Shown piece after piece: positions 54,195-63,258 of a stretch of 64,000 nt of DNA. A program made the position numbers and the translations under genes. Source of the DNA: Dyella jiangningensis (GTDB lineage Bacteria; Pseudomonadota; Gammaproteobacteria; Xanthomonadales; Rhodanobacteraceae). Each line of letters starts with the position of its first letter. Position 1 is the first letter of the stretch. The notes below the pieces were generated by a model that did no database searches, had not been told where the DNA came from, and saw only the letters and a program-made list of their open reading frames with translations. The stretch is taken from positions 3,212,772 to 3,276,771 of the forward strand of contig CP007444.1 of the NCBI GenBank assembly GCA_000632805.1, given 5' to 3'.

Positions 54195-55685
54195 TCAGTT
54201 CTTCGAGCCGCTGTTGGTCAGCTGATCGAGTGCCGTGGTCAGGTAACTGCTGGTGTTGTTGAGCGAGGACATCAGCGTATCCAGCGCGGTGTACTGGCTC
54301 TGCAGCTGCTTCTGGTACGTGGCCATGCGCGCATTCAGCGCCGTCTGCTGCTGGCTCAGCTGGGTCAGCGTGTTGTTGAGGCTGTCCATCCGCGACGGGA
54401 TGATGCCGTTGCTCGCCGTGTACGCGTTGATGGTGCTGTTGAGCTTGGTGCCGTAGCCGTTGGTGCCGGTGAAAAGATCCTTGACTGCCGCGGCGTTCGA
54501 CTGGAAAGCGGACGCGAGCTTGGTCGTGTCGAGCGCCAGCGTGCCGTCCGCATTGCGGGTGATGCCCAGGTTGGCCAGCGTGCTGATGCTGTTGCCCTTC
54601 ACCGCACCGCTCAGCACGGATCCGATGCCGCGCTGTACCGAGGTGAGCGTGGAGTCGCCCAGCAGCACGCCAGCTGCGCCGGTGCTCTTGTCGTAGCTCG
54701 CCAGCGGAGAAACCGTGCTTACATAACTGTTGTATGCGTCGACCAGGCCCTGGATGGCATTGGTGGCCGCCGTGTTGTCCTGCGTCACCGCCAGCGTATT
54801 GGTGCCGGTGCCGGTGAGATTGAGCGTGACGCCGTCCATCTTGCCCGACACCGAATTGGACGCGCTGGTCACGTCGATGCCGTCGATGGTGAGTTTGGCG
54901 TCCTGCGCCTCGTTGCTGCCGGCCGTGTTGAGCTTGGTCGCCAGTGCCTGCAGACCGCTGCTGCTGGTCGCATCGGCGCTGATGCTGAAGCCATTGGCCA
55001 CGCCGGTCTTGCTCGAACTCAGCACCAGCTGCTGGCCGTTCACGCCATTGACGATGGTGGCGGTCACGCCCGGGTTGGACGAGGAGCTGTTGATCGAGCT
55101 TGCAATGTCGGCCAGCGTGTTGGTGGCCGACACCGCCACGTTCATGGTGCTGCTGCCCACCGTGATGCTGAGCGTCCCCTGCCCCACGGCGGTGCCGCTG
55201 GCTACCGGGTCGCTGGTGCGCTTCTGCACCGTGGCGAGCTGGCTGACAGCGATGGTGTACGTGCCGGGGTGCGCGCTGGACAGCGTGCTGGCCGTGCCGA
55301 TGCTGGAGCTGCCGCTGGCAGGCGTCAGCGTGCCGGCGTAGCTGTTGAACGTATTGACCGAGCTCAGGCTCGCCAACGCGCTCTGGATGCCGCCAAGCGC
55401 GGAGTTGAGCGACGACAGGCCGGTGAGCAGGTTGTTGGTCTGCTTGGTGCGCGTGTCGATCTGGTTCTGCGAGGCCGCCTTGCGCGCGTTCACCAGCGCC
55501 GTGACGATCGAGTTCACGTCCAGGCCCGAACCGATGCCGCTGGCGCTGAGCGTGCCGCTGCCGCCCGAGCCGGTGCTGCTGGACGAGCTGGTCGAACTGC
55601 TGGAGCCGCTACCCGTACTGTTGGCGGTCAACGTGTTGAGCAAAGAGCTCAGGCTGTTGCTGCTTGTGGCGCTGGTGGTGGTCAT
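54195..55685 (-). CDS. fliD: Flagellar filament cap protein FliD
   Basis: 496 aa. The diagnostic GIGSGLDVNSIVTALVNARK is preceded by an unusual 45-residue Ser/Gly/Thr-rich stretch (TGSGSSSSTSSSSSTGSGGS). FliD_N and FliD_C domains follow, with C-terminal coiled coil (MATYQKQLQSQYTALDTLMS, LNNTSSYLTTALDQL). Transcribed with fliS and fliT. Confidence 0.95.
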   Translation of the reverse strand: MTTTSATSSNSLSSLLNTLTANSTGSGSSSSTSSSSSTGSGGSGTLSASGIGSGLDVNSIVTALVNARKAASQNQIDTRTKQTNNLLTGLSSLNSALGGIQSALASLSSVNTFNSYAGTLTPASGSSSIGTASTLSSAHPGTYTIAVSQLATVQKRTSDPVASGTAVGQGTLSITVGSSTMNVAVSATNTLADIASSINSSSSNPGVTATIVNGVNGQQLVLSSSKTGVANGFSISADATSSSGLQALATKLNTAGSNEAQDAKLTIDGIDVTSASNSVSGKMDGVTLNLTGTGTNTLAVTQDNTAATNAIQGLVDAYNSYVSTVSPLASYDKSTGAAGVLLGDSTLTSVQRGIGSVLSGAVKGNSISTLANLGITRNADGTLALDTTKLASAFQSNAAAVKDLFTGTNGYGTKLNSTINAYTASNGIIPSRMDSLNNTLTQLSQQQTALNARMATYQKQLQSQYTALDTLMSSLNNTSSYLTTALDQLTNSGSKN

Positions 55686-55740
55686 CGCACTACCTTCTCA
55701 GTCCCGAATAAGCCCGCCTTGCGGCGGCGTGTTCGAGCCC

Positions 55741-55774
55741 CCGGCAAAACCCTCGCGCGCAAGGGCTTTGCCGG
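55741..55774 (-). terminator. Stable hairpin between fliC and fliD
   Basis: CCGGCAAAGCCCT / AGGGTTTTGCCGG on the minus strand: a 13-bp stem with one G-U pair, 100 bp after the fliC stop. No T-tract, so it may protect the fliC mRNA 3' end rather than terminate strictly. Confidence 0.55.
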
Positions 55775-55874
55775 CGGCTCCCGTGACATCGGGCGGATCG
55801 ATACCGATCCACCCGATGGTGTTTCCGGCCGAAGTGGTCGCGACCCGGGAGAGCCGCGACCAGCCTCTGGTCCG

Positions 55875-57074
55875 TTACTGCAACAGCTTCAGCACCTGCT
55901 GCGGGTTCGAGTTGGCCTGGGCCAGCACCGAGATACCGGCCTGCTGCAGCACCTGCGCCTTGCTCAGGTTGGCCGTTTCGGAAGCGAAGTCCGCGTCCTG
56001 GATGGTCGACTGCGAGGCCTGCAGGTTGGTCGTCTGCGCCGCCACCGTGGAGATGGTCGACTGGAAACGGTTCTGCACGGCGCCCAGCTGGGCGGCGAAA
56101 TCGCTGACCGTCTTCAGCGCGACGTCGACACGCGAGATCAGCGCGTTGGCGTTGTCCACGGTCTTCACGTCCGAGCCATTCAGCGAACCCGCCGTGGCTA
56201 CGGCAGCGCCGTCCGTGTAGGCAGCGCCGGCACCAACGTCGGTAGCCACGCCGGTGATCTTGGTCTGGGTAGCACCCAGGGTCGAGGCAGCGTTGATCGA
56301 ACCGGTGTCGGCGATCTTGAACGAGCCGTTCGAGAACACGCTCAGGCCGCCCTTGCCGTCCACGGCCGCGCTGACGCCAGCGATGCCCTTGGCGTTGATG
56401 GCGTCGGCCAGGTCCTGCACGCTGCTGGCCGTGCCGCTGAGCGCAACCGCCGTACCGTCGGTGCCGGTGACCGTGATCTTGGACAGGTCCATCGTGTAGG
56501 ACTTGCCGGTGGCGTCGGTGAACGCACCGCTCAGATCGGAGGTATTCACCTCGGCGATCTTGCCCATGTCGCTGGCCTTCACGCTGGTGCCCAGGTTGAC
56601 GCTGATGGTCTGGCCGACGTCGGCGCCGATCTGGAAGCTCTTGGTCTGCATGGAGCCGTCGAGCACCTTCGAACCGTTGAAGGTCGTCTGGTTGGCGATA
56701 CGGGTGATTTCTGCCAGACGCTGCTGCACTTCCTGGTCGATCGAGGAACGGTCGGCGGAGGTGTAGGTACCGTTGGCGGACTGCACGGCCAGGTCACGGA
56801 TGGCCTGGAGGTTGGCGGTCACCTGGTCCAGCGCCGAGCCGGCGGTCTGCGCCAGGTTGATGGCGTCCGAAGCGTTGGCGCTGGCCTGGGTCAGGCCGCC
56901 CACCTGCGTGGTGTAGCGCTGCGAAATGGCGAAACCGGCGGCGTTGTCGGCTGCGCTGTTGATCTTCAGGCCCGACGACAGACGCTGCGTGGCCATGGCC
57001 AGAGCATTCTTCGACTTGGTCAGGTTGTTCTGCGCGTTCAGCGACGAGACGTTGGTATTGATAACGAGAGACAT
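55875..57074 (-). CDS. fliC: Flagellin FliC
   Basis: 399 aa. Conserved D0/D1 ends: N-terminal MSLVINTNVSSLNAQNNLTK, QRLSSGLKINSAADNAAGFA; C-terminal LGAVQNRFQSTISTVAAQTT, ILAQANSNPQQVLKLLQ-like end (SVLAQANSNPQQVLKLLQ). The variable centre (about 150-310) is a single D2-type insert. AGGAGA ribosome site, a sigma-28 promoter 97 bp upstream, and a hairpin in the leader. Confidence 0.98.
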   Translation of the reverse strand: MSLVINTNVSSLNAQNNLTKSKNALAMATQRLSSGLKINSAADNAAGFAISQRYTTQVGGLTQASANASDAINLAQTAGSALDQVTANLQAIRDLAVQSANGTYTSADRSSIDQEVQQRLAEITRIANQTTFNGSKVLDGSMQTKSFQIGADVGQTISVNLGTSVKASDMGKIAEVNTSDLSGAFTDATGKSYTMDLSKITVTGTDGTAVALSGTASSVQDLADAINAKGIAGVSAAVDGKGGLSVFSNGSFKIADTGSINAASTLGATQTKITGVATDVGAGAAYTDGAAVATAGSLNGSDVKTVDNANALISRVDVALKTVSDFAAQLGAVQNRFQSTISTVAAQTTNLQASQSTIQDADFASETANLSKAQVLQQAGISVLAQANSNPQQVLKLLQ

Positions 57075-57089
57075 GGATTTCTCCTGCGT

Positions 57090-57106
57090 AAACCGGTGGC
57101 CGGTTT
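57090..57106 (-). promoter_or_regulatory. 5' leader hairpin of fliC
   Basis: AAACCGG-CCA-CCGGTTT on the minus strand, a perfect 7-bp stem ending 5 nt before the AGGAGA ribosome site. It is placed to influence translation or mRNA stability. Confidence 0.55.
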
Positions 57107-57170
57107 GATTGGCTTTGTTCTTGCCGGCGGCAACGGCCCGTTATGTGGTGTGCCATCCGCCTCAGTGAGT

Positions 57171-57197
57171 TTTTCGGCGCCTGTGGCGATTACTTGA
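57171..57197 (-). promoter_or_regulatory. Sigma-28 (FliA) promoter of fliC
   Basis: The minus strand reads TCAAGTAA-N11-GCCGAAAA, close to TAAAGTTT-N11-GCCGATAA with exact spacing and 7 of 8 bases in the -10 box. About 97 nt upstream of the fliC ATG. Confidence 0.85.
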
Positions 57198-57283
57198 GCC
57201 GATTCCCCGATTTCGTGACGGGGCTCACTTTGCCGTGCCTATCAAACCGTGTCGTACCGCTACGCCAAGCCTCCCTTGTTCCA

Positions 57284-57319
57284 CCGAAAAAGCGATGGTC
57301 GTGTCCACGCGACCATCGC
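57284..57319 (-). terminator. Terminator of the flgGHIJKL operon
   Basis: GCGATGGTCG / CGACCATCGC, a perfect 10-bp stem with an 8-nt loop, then TTTTTCGG on the minus strand, 9 bp after the flgL stop. Confidence 0.9.
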
Positions 57320-57327
57320 GACCATGT

Positions 57328-58554
57328 TCACTTGAGGTAATTGAACAAGCTCATCTGCTTCACCTGCGCAAACACCTGCTGCGATGCCTGCAGCGCCGCC
57401 GATTGCAACGACAGGCTACTGATGGCCTTGTACGGATCAGCGCCGGCCACGTCGGTAAGCGCGGACTGGTATGTCACGTTGAGATCCTGGTACGCACCCT
57501 GCTGCTGCGTCAGCGTGTTCAGACGTCCGCCGATGGCGACCTGCGTCGCGCTGATCGTCGACTGCGTCTGGTCGATCGATTCGATCTGGCGGCTCATCTG
57601 GTTTGCCAGCTGCGTATCGGTGGTGCCGCTCTGCAGCGACGAGATCATGTTGCTCAGCGTGGTGAAGATGTTCTGCTGGCCGCCGGTCGTCACCGACACG
57701 GTGTCGCCCGCGGCAGGCGTACCGCTCATGGCGATGTTCATCCCGTTGAAGCTGATCGAACCGCCATCCTGGTAGGTGCCACCCACGGGATTGCCGCTGC
57801 TGTCGAGCACCGGATTGCCATTGGCGTCCGCGGCCGTCCAATTGCCCCCGGTACCGAACGTGATGGTGTAGCCGCCGCCGCTCGACGCCTTGGTGCTGTT
57901 CCACGCGCTGAGGTCGGTCACATTGTTGGCGCCCACCACCAGCGTGCCCGTGTTGGCACTGCCCACGCCGGTCGCAAACGAACCGTTGCCGGCGGGAACA
58001 TTCATGAAAAGCCCCGAGCCCGCATCGCCCGTCACCACCTGCAGGCCGGAACCCACCGATGCATGCTGCGATTCGTCGTTGCCCAGATAGGTCACTACAC
58101 CATTGGCACCGACCTGGAACGGAGCGCGCGTGGTACTGGTGCCGGCGAACAACGCGTTGCCGTTGCTATCCGTGGTGTTGGCCAGCTGCACGAGCTGGTC
58201 GCGAATCTGGCTGAGCTGGCTGGCGATGCTCTTGCGATCGGAATCGCCCAGGGTGCCGTTGATCGCCTGCAAGCCCAGCGTGCGCGCGCTGTCCAGCACG
58301 CTGTTCACCGAACTGAGCGTGCTCGCCTCGGTATTAAGGCGCGTATTCGCGCTGTCGATGTTGGTCGAGTACTGCGTGTTTGCCGCAATCACGTGGCTCA
58401 GGCTCACCACCTGTCCCGCGCCCGCCGGATCATCGGACGCGACGTTGATGCGCACGCCGGTCGTGACTTCGTTCTGCGTGGCCGCCAGCGCACTCTGCTG
58501 GTTGAGCATCGTGGTGAGGGACTGCTGGTACATCCAACTGGTGGAAAGGCGCAT
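57328..58554 (-). CDS. flgL: Hook-filament junction protein FlgL
   Basis: 408 aa. MRLSTSWMYQQSLTTMLNQQ, TGVRINVASDDPAGAGQVVS at the N-terminus and flagellin-like C-terminal helix (QVAIGGRLNTLTQQQGAYQD, ALQASQQVFAQVKQMSLFNYL). Thirteen bp from flgK. Confidence 0.96.
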   Translation of the reverse strand: MRLSTSWMYQQSLTTMLNQQSALAATQNEVTTGVRINVASDDPAGAGQVVSLSHVIAANTQYSTNIDSANTRLNTEASTLSSVNSVLDSARTLGLQAINGTLGDSDRKSIASQLSQIRDQLVQLANTTDSNGNALFAGTSTTRAPFQVGANGVVTYLGNDESQHASVGSGLQVVTGDAGSGLFMNVPAGNGSFATGVGSANTGTLVVGANNVTDLSAWNSTKASSGGGYTITFGTGGNWTAADANGNPVLDSSGNPVGGTYQDGGSISFNGMNIAMSGTPAAGDTVSVTTGGQQNIFTTLSNMISSLQSGTTDTQLANQMSRQIESIDQTQSTISATQVAIGGRLNTLTQQQGAYQDLNVTYQSALTDVAGADPYKAISSLSLQSAALQASQQVFAQVKQMSLFNYLK

Positions 58555-58567
58555 GACGATCTATCCG

Positions 58568-60442
58568 TTATCCGTGGATGGCCGAAATCAGGCTGCTGAA
58601 AATGCTCTGCGAGGTCGAAATGATCTGCGCCGAGGCCTGGTACGCCTGCTGGTAACGCACCAGGCTCGCCGCTTCCTCGTCAAGGTTCACGCCCGACACG
58701 CTCTGCTGCGCCGACACGGCCTGGTTGTACAGGCTGGTCTGCGTGGTGAGATTGGTCTGCGCCTGGCTGCCCACCGTACCGATGTTGGTGGTCAGCGAGC
58801 CGTAGGCGGCCACGACCGATTGCTTGCCACCGTTGAGAATGCCCTTGTCCGCCAACTGCGCCATGGCGAGCGCGTTGCTGGTGTCGTTGAGTCCGTTGGC
58901 ATTGATGCCGACGGTGAAGCTGTCGTTCGCGGCCGGCGTGCCGGAGGGCGTCACGCTCCAGCCATTGGCGCTGATGGTCTGCCCCGGCGCGTAGCTGCCG
59001 CTGCTCAGCACGTTGCCGCTGCTGTCGGTCACCTGATAGCTGCCCGCCGTCGGGAAGCTGAGCGTGGCATTGCTGAGCAACGCGGCATTGGTCGGATCAT
59101 CCACCGTCACCGCGCCGATGCTGCTGGTGCCCGTGTTGGCGCTGGCCGCTTTCGAGGTCAGCGCCGCCGCAGCGGCGATGCCGTTCGGATCGGTCATCGT
59201 CAGCGTGAGGCCGCCGGCAGCCGCGCGCGTGGGCTGGATCTGGAAGCTGTCGCCCTTCTGCGCCGTGCCGGACAGGCTGAAGGTCAGGCCATCCGCCGAG
59301 TACGAACCGTCCGGGTTGGCCGTCATCGGCACGCTCTGGCCGGCCGTGGAGGCAAGATTCCAGTTGCTGCCGTCATAGCTGAGCACGTAGTCGGACGTGG
59401 TGAGCTTCGAGACGTCGGTGATGCTGGCCGCGACGCTTGCACTGCCCTTGTTGTTGCCCGCCGCGAGCACGTTGGGGGCAGGCACGCTGAACATCGCGCC
59501 GCCCTGTTTGCCGTTGAGATCGAGGCCCTTGGCCTGTTGCGTGTTGACGCTGGTGGCAAGCGCCACGGCGGCCTGGCCAAGCTGGTTCTGCACGCTGTCG
59601 AGCACGCTGCTGCGGTAGTCGAGCAAGGCACCCAGCGTGCCGCCGCTGAGCTTGCTGGTGATGTCGGTGCCCGTGGTGTCGAGCACTACCGTGCGCGATA
59701 CGTCGTATCTGTCGGTGCCGGTGGACAGCGCAAAGGACTTGTCCCCGCTGACCAGCGCCTGCCCGCTCGATGCGTATACGCTGATGGTGCCGTCCGCCTG
59801 CGCATAGGTGGACACGCCGAGATAGCCCGACAGCGTCTGGATCATGGTGTCGCGCTGATCCAGCAGGTCGTTCGGAACGTTGGTGCCCGCCTGGTGAATC
59901 TTCGCGTTGAGATCCGCGATGCTGCTGGCCACGGTGTTGATGCTGTCCACCGTGGTGCCGATCTGGCTGTTCACCTGGCTCTGCTGCGAGGTGAACTGCT
60001 GCGCCAGCGTGTTGAACACGGTGACCATGGAGCCGGCGCTGCCCAGCAGCGATTGCCGGCTGGACGCCACGCCCGGCGTGTTGGCTACCGTGTCGAACCC
60101 GCCGTAGAAGCCGTCCAACGCGCTCTGCAGGTTGCCGCTGGCGCTCAGCATGCTGTTGAGCGTCGTGGTCAGGTTGTTGTACGTGGTGGCGCGCTGCACG
60201 CCGGAGTTGCTGCTCCACACCGCGCTGGTCAGGAAGTCGCTGTAGGCGCGCTGCACCGACTGCACGTCCACGCCACTGCCGATGCTGTAGCGACCGGCGG
60301 AGTTCGACATGTTTTCGGTCTGCAGCACGGTCTGCCGGCTGTAGCCGGGCGTGTTGACGTTGCTGATGTTGTTGCCGACCGTGGTCAGCGCCACCTGGGC
60401 GGCGTTCAGCCCCGAGGCACCGATGCTGAGAAGGTTGGACAT
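58568..60442 (-). CDS. flgK: Hook-filament junction protein FlgK
   Basis: 624 aa. N-terminal rod/hook motif NLLSIGASGLNAAQVALTTV, GNNISNVNTPGYSRQ; C-terminal SGVNLDEEAASLVRYQQAYQ, ASAQIISTSQSIFSSLI. Large variable centre rich in Thr, Ser and Ala. AGGGA ribosome site. Confidence 0.97.
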   Translation of the reverse strand: MSNLLSIGASGLNAAQVALTTVGNNISNVNTPGYSRQTVLQTENMSNSAGRYSIGSGVDVQSVQRAYSDFLTSAVWSSNSGVQRATTYNNLTTTLNSMLSASGNLQSALDGFYGGFDTVANTPGVASSRQSLLGSAGSMVTVFNTLAQQFTSQQSQVNSQIGTTVDSINTVASSIADLNAKIHQAGTNVPNDLLDQRDTMIQTLSGYLGVSTYAQADGTISVYASSGQALVSGDKSFALSTGTDRYDVSRTVVLDTTGTDITSKLSGGTLGALLDYRSSVLDSVQNQLGQAAVALATSVNTQQAKGLDLNGKQGGAMFSVPAPNVLAAGNNKGSASVAASITDVSKLTTSDYVLSYDGSNWNLASTAGQSVPMTANPDGSYSADGLTFSLSGTAQKGDSFQIQPTRAAAGGLTLTMTDPNGIAAAAALTSKAASANTGTSSIGAVTVDDPTNAALLSNATLSFPTAGSYQVTDSSGNVLSSGSYAPGQTISANGWSVTPSGTPAANDSFTVGINANGLNDTSNALAMAQLADKGILNGGKQSVVAAYGSLTTNIGTVGSQAQTNLTTQTSLYNQAVSAQQSVSGVNLDEEAASLVRYQQAYQASAQIISTSQSIFSSLISAIHG

Positions 60443-60460
60443 GGATCGTTCCCTGACGGC

Positions 60461-61402
60461 TTATTCGGAGGAGTTCGGCTGGTCGCTGACATTCTTGAGC
60501 GCGGCCAGCGCTTCCTTCATCGCGGGACTATTGGCGATGGCCACGATTTTTTGCGCATAGGAGGGATCGGTGGCGTAGCCGCCGCTCACCAGGCCGCGCG
60601 CGAAACCCACCACGTCTTCGCCATGGTTCAGCGCCTTGGCGTAGCGCGGGTTGTCGGCAATGAGCTGGGCGTAGTCGTTGAACGATTCGCCCGGGTTGTT
60701 GTACGAGCGGAACTGGGCGCGACGGTGCACCGCCACGCCTTCTTCGAATTCCAGCGTGGGCACGCTGACCTTCTGGCCGTCCCAGCTGCTGCCGGCCTTC
60801 ATGCCGAACAGGTTGTTGCTGGTGTCGCCGTTGGAATGGGACGGCATGTGCTTGCCCCACTGCGTTTCCAGCGCGGCCTGGGCCAGCACGGCGCGCACCG
60901 ACACGCCGAGTTTCTCCGCCGCCTTCTGCGCATAGGGCGCCAGTTCCTTCACGAACTCCTGGGCATCCTGCGGCAGCCATTTCACCACTTCGGCGCCGAC
61001 GGACTTGGCGGCATTGGCGACGGAGCTCAGGCGCTGCTGCCAGTCGTCGCTTTTCGCGCCGTCGGCCGCGCTCGAGGAAGAGGAGGATGAGGAGGCGCCG
61101 CCCAACTGGCGCATCAACATCTGCGCGATGCCCAGGCCATTGCCCTGCGACAGGTTCACCGACAGCTGCTGGTCGAACATGTCGCGCCAGGCATTGCCCG
61201 CTTCGCTGTCACCCAGCCCGTCGCCCGGGCTGGCCTCGCGCATCGACTTGAGCATCATCTGCGTGAAGATGGATTCGAACTGCTTCGCGACGGCCGGCAG
61301 TGCGGACTTCGCGTCCGACTGCGCCGTCTGGCGCAAGGCACCGAACCCGGACAGATCGGTCCAGGTATTGAGGCTTTTCGCGGCGTCCCCGGAGATGGCC
61401 AT
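60461..61402 (-). CDS. flgJ: Flagellar rod-cap and peptidoglycan hydrolase FlgJ
   Basis: 313 aa. The N-terminal rod-binding half (VAKQFESIFTQMMLKSMREA, AWRDMFDQQLSVNLSQGNGL) is joined by a Ser-rich linker to a C-terminal GH73 glucosaminidase domain (LAQAALETQWGKHMPSHSNG with the catalytic Glu in ALETQWG; NLFGMKAGSSWDG). Dual-domain form typical of beta/gammaproteobacteria. Confidence 0.96.
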   Translation of the reverse strand: MAISGDAAKSLNTWTDLSGFGALRQTAQSDAKSALPAVAKQFESIFTQMMLKSMREASPGDGLGDSEAGNAWRDMFDQQLSVNLSQGNGLGIAQMLMRQLGGASSSSSSSSAADGAKSDDWQQRLSSVANAAKSVGAEVVKWLPQDAQEFVKELAPYAQKAAEKLGVSVRAVLAQAALETQWGKHMPSHSNGDTSNNLFGMKAGSSWDGQKVSVPTLEFEEGVAVHRRAQFRSYNNPGESFNDYAQLIADNPRYAKALNHGEDVVGFARGLVSGGYATDPSYAQKIVAIANSPAMKEALAALKNVSDQPNSSE

Positions 61403-61403
61403 A

Positions 61404-62570
61404 TCAGATCACTACCAGCTCCGCATGGAGCGCACCGGCCTGCTTCAAGGCCTGCAGGATGGAAATGAGATCGCTCGGCGAAGCACCCACCTGGTTCACC
61501 GCGCGCACGATGGTGTCGAGATTGGTACCAGGGCCGAACTTGAACATGTGGCCGCCGTCCTCACTCACCTGCACGCTGCTGTTGGGCACCACGACCGTCT
61601 GCCCCTTGCTGAAGGCCTCCGGCTGGCTGACGCTCGGCTGCTCGCTGATGGTCACCTGGATCGCGCCGTGCGCCACCGCGGCCGGTGTGACGCGCACGTC
61701 CGAACCGATCACCACCGTGCCGGTGCGCGAATTCACCACCACGCGCGCCGGTGCATCGCCCGGGTTCACGTCCAAGGCCTGGATCGCACCCAGCCATGCC
61801 ACACGCTGGGCGGCGTCGGCCGGGCCGCGCACGGCCACCGAACCGCCGTCCACCGCGTTCGCCGTGCCCGCGCCATAAGTGCGATTCACCGCTTCGGCGA
61901 TGCGCGTGGCGGTGGTGAAATCCGGCGTGTTGAGGTTGAGCATGAGGTCGCCGTTGCTGTTGGCGAACGACGAGGCGACGCTGCGCTCCACCGTCGCGCC
62001 ATTGGGCACGCGGCCGCTGGCGGAGATGTTCACCTGCACGCTGGAACCGCTCTTGCCCTGCGCGCTGATGCCGCCCACCACCACGCTGCCCTGCGCCATC
62101 GCATAGACGTTGCCGTCCGCACCGCGCAGCGGCGTCATCAGCAGTTCGCCGCCGCGGATGCTCTTGGCGTTGCCGATGGAGGCCACAGTGACATCGATGG
62201 TCTGGCCCGGCTTGGCGAACGGCGGCAGCTGCGCGGTGATCGTCACGGCCGCCGCATTCTTCAGCTGCGGACGGACGTTGGCCGGCACCGTGATACCGAA
62301 CTGCACCAGCATGTTTTCCAGGCTCTGCGTGGTGAACGGCGCCTGTGTGGTCTGGTCGCCGCTGCCGTCGAGACCCACGACCAGGCCGTAACCGATCAAC
62401 TGGTTGGTACGCACGCCGCCGACCTGCGCGAGGTCGCGGATCTTGTCGGCATGCACGGGCTGGCTCACCGAGAAGCTCGCGCACAGCACGATGATCACGC
62501 CGCGCAGCACCGACAACGTGCGTTCGCGTGCGCGCGCCAGCGTGTAGCGATCGAAGCAGAGACCGTTCAT
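61404..62570 (-). CDS. flgI: Flagellar P-ring protein FlgI
   Basis: 388 aa. Rather long signal peptide (hydrophobic core [16 protein letters not shown], mature start near [20 protein letters not shown]). Core motifs [35 protein letters not shown]-like [20 protein letters not shown], and C-terminal [20 protein letters not shown]. The start codon overlaps the flgH stop (TGATG). Confidence 0.96.
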   Translation of the reverse strand: MNGLCFDRYTLARARERTLSVLRGVIIVLCASFSVSQPVHADKIRDLAQVGGVRTNQLIGYGLVVGLDGSGDQTTQAPFTTQSLENMLVQFGITVPANVRPQLKNAAAVTITAQLPPFAKPGQTIDVTVASIGNAKSIRGGELLMTPLRGADGNVYAMAQGSVVVGGISAQGKSGSSVQVNISASGRVPNGATVERSVASSFANSNGDLMLNLNTPDFTTATRIAEAVNRTYGAGTANAVDGGSVAVRGPADAAQRVAWLGAIQALDVNPGDAPARVVVNSRTGTVVIGSDVRVTPAAVAHGAIQVTISEQPSVSQPEAFSKGQTVVVPNSSVQVSEDGGHMFKFGPGTNLDTIVRAVNQVGASPSDLISILQALKQAGALHAELVVI

Positions 62571-63250
62571 CAGTAGGGCATCCACTTGGAATTGAAAAAG
62601 CGCGACAGCCAGCCCTGCGTATTCGCATCGGCCAGCGAACCCTTGCCGGTGTAGGCGATCTGCGCGTCGGCCACGCGCGTGGACGGCACGCTGTTGTCCT
62701 GCAGGATGTCCTGCGGCCGCACGATGCCGGAGATGCGGATCAGCTCCTGGCCCTGGTTGATGGTGAGCATCTTCTCGCCGCGCACCAGCAGGTTGCCGTT
62801 GGAAAGACGCTGCGCCACGGTGACGGTGATGGAGCCGGTGAGCTGGTTGCTCTGGCTGCTGTCGCCGCTGCCGTCGAAGCTGCGGTTGCCCGAAGTGGAA
62901 ATGTCCGCCGCCTTGCCGCCCACCTTCAGCGCATGACCGAGAATGGTCGGCGCGGTGATATCGGTGTTGTCCTTCTTGCTGGTGCTCGTGCTCGCCTTCT
63001 TCGATGCCTGCGTGCTTTCCACCAGCGAGATGGTGAGGATGTCGCCTACGCGATGCGCGCGCGCATCGTTGAACAGCTCCATGCCCTGCTCGGCGTGATA
63101 GATCGCGCCGTCGGTGGGCGGTGCCGCCGTCTGCTCGGCAGGCATGGTGGCCGCCCACTGATGATCGTCGCGCGGCGGCTGCATGGCGCAGCCCGCCAGC
63201 AGCGCGAGCGCCAGTGCGGTGGAAAGACGGGACAGGGTACGGAAGGACAT
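62570..63250 (-). CDS. flgH: Flagellar L-ring lipoprotein FlgH
   Basis: 226 aa. Lipoprotein signal [21 protein letters not shown] (Cys21). FlgH core: [60 protein letters not shown] and C-terminal [14 protein letters not shown]. An upstream GTG at 63262 overlaps the flgG stop, but the ATG fits the signal peptide better. Confidence 0.95.
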   Translation of the reverse strand: MSFRTLSRLSTALALALLAGCAMQPPRDDHQWAATMPAEQTAAPPTDGAIYHAEQGMELFNDARAHRVGDILTISLVESTQASKKASTSTSKKDNTDITAPTILGHALKVGGKAADISTSGNRSFDGSGDSSQSNQLTGSITVTVAQRLSNGNLLVRGEKMLTINQGQELIRISGIVRPQDILQDNSVPSTRVADAQIAYTGKGSLADANTQGWLSRFFNSKWMPY

Positions 63251-63258
63251 GGTGGTGC

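Noticed and set aside
58103-61090. 995-residue open frame on the plus strand, and 54126-57197 (1023 residues)
   Set aside because: Antisense to flgK/flgL/flgJ and fliC/fliD respectively; both lack homology signals while the minus strand encodes clear flagellar proteins.
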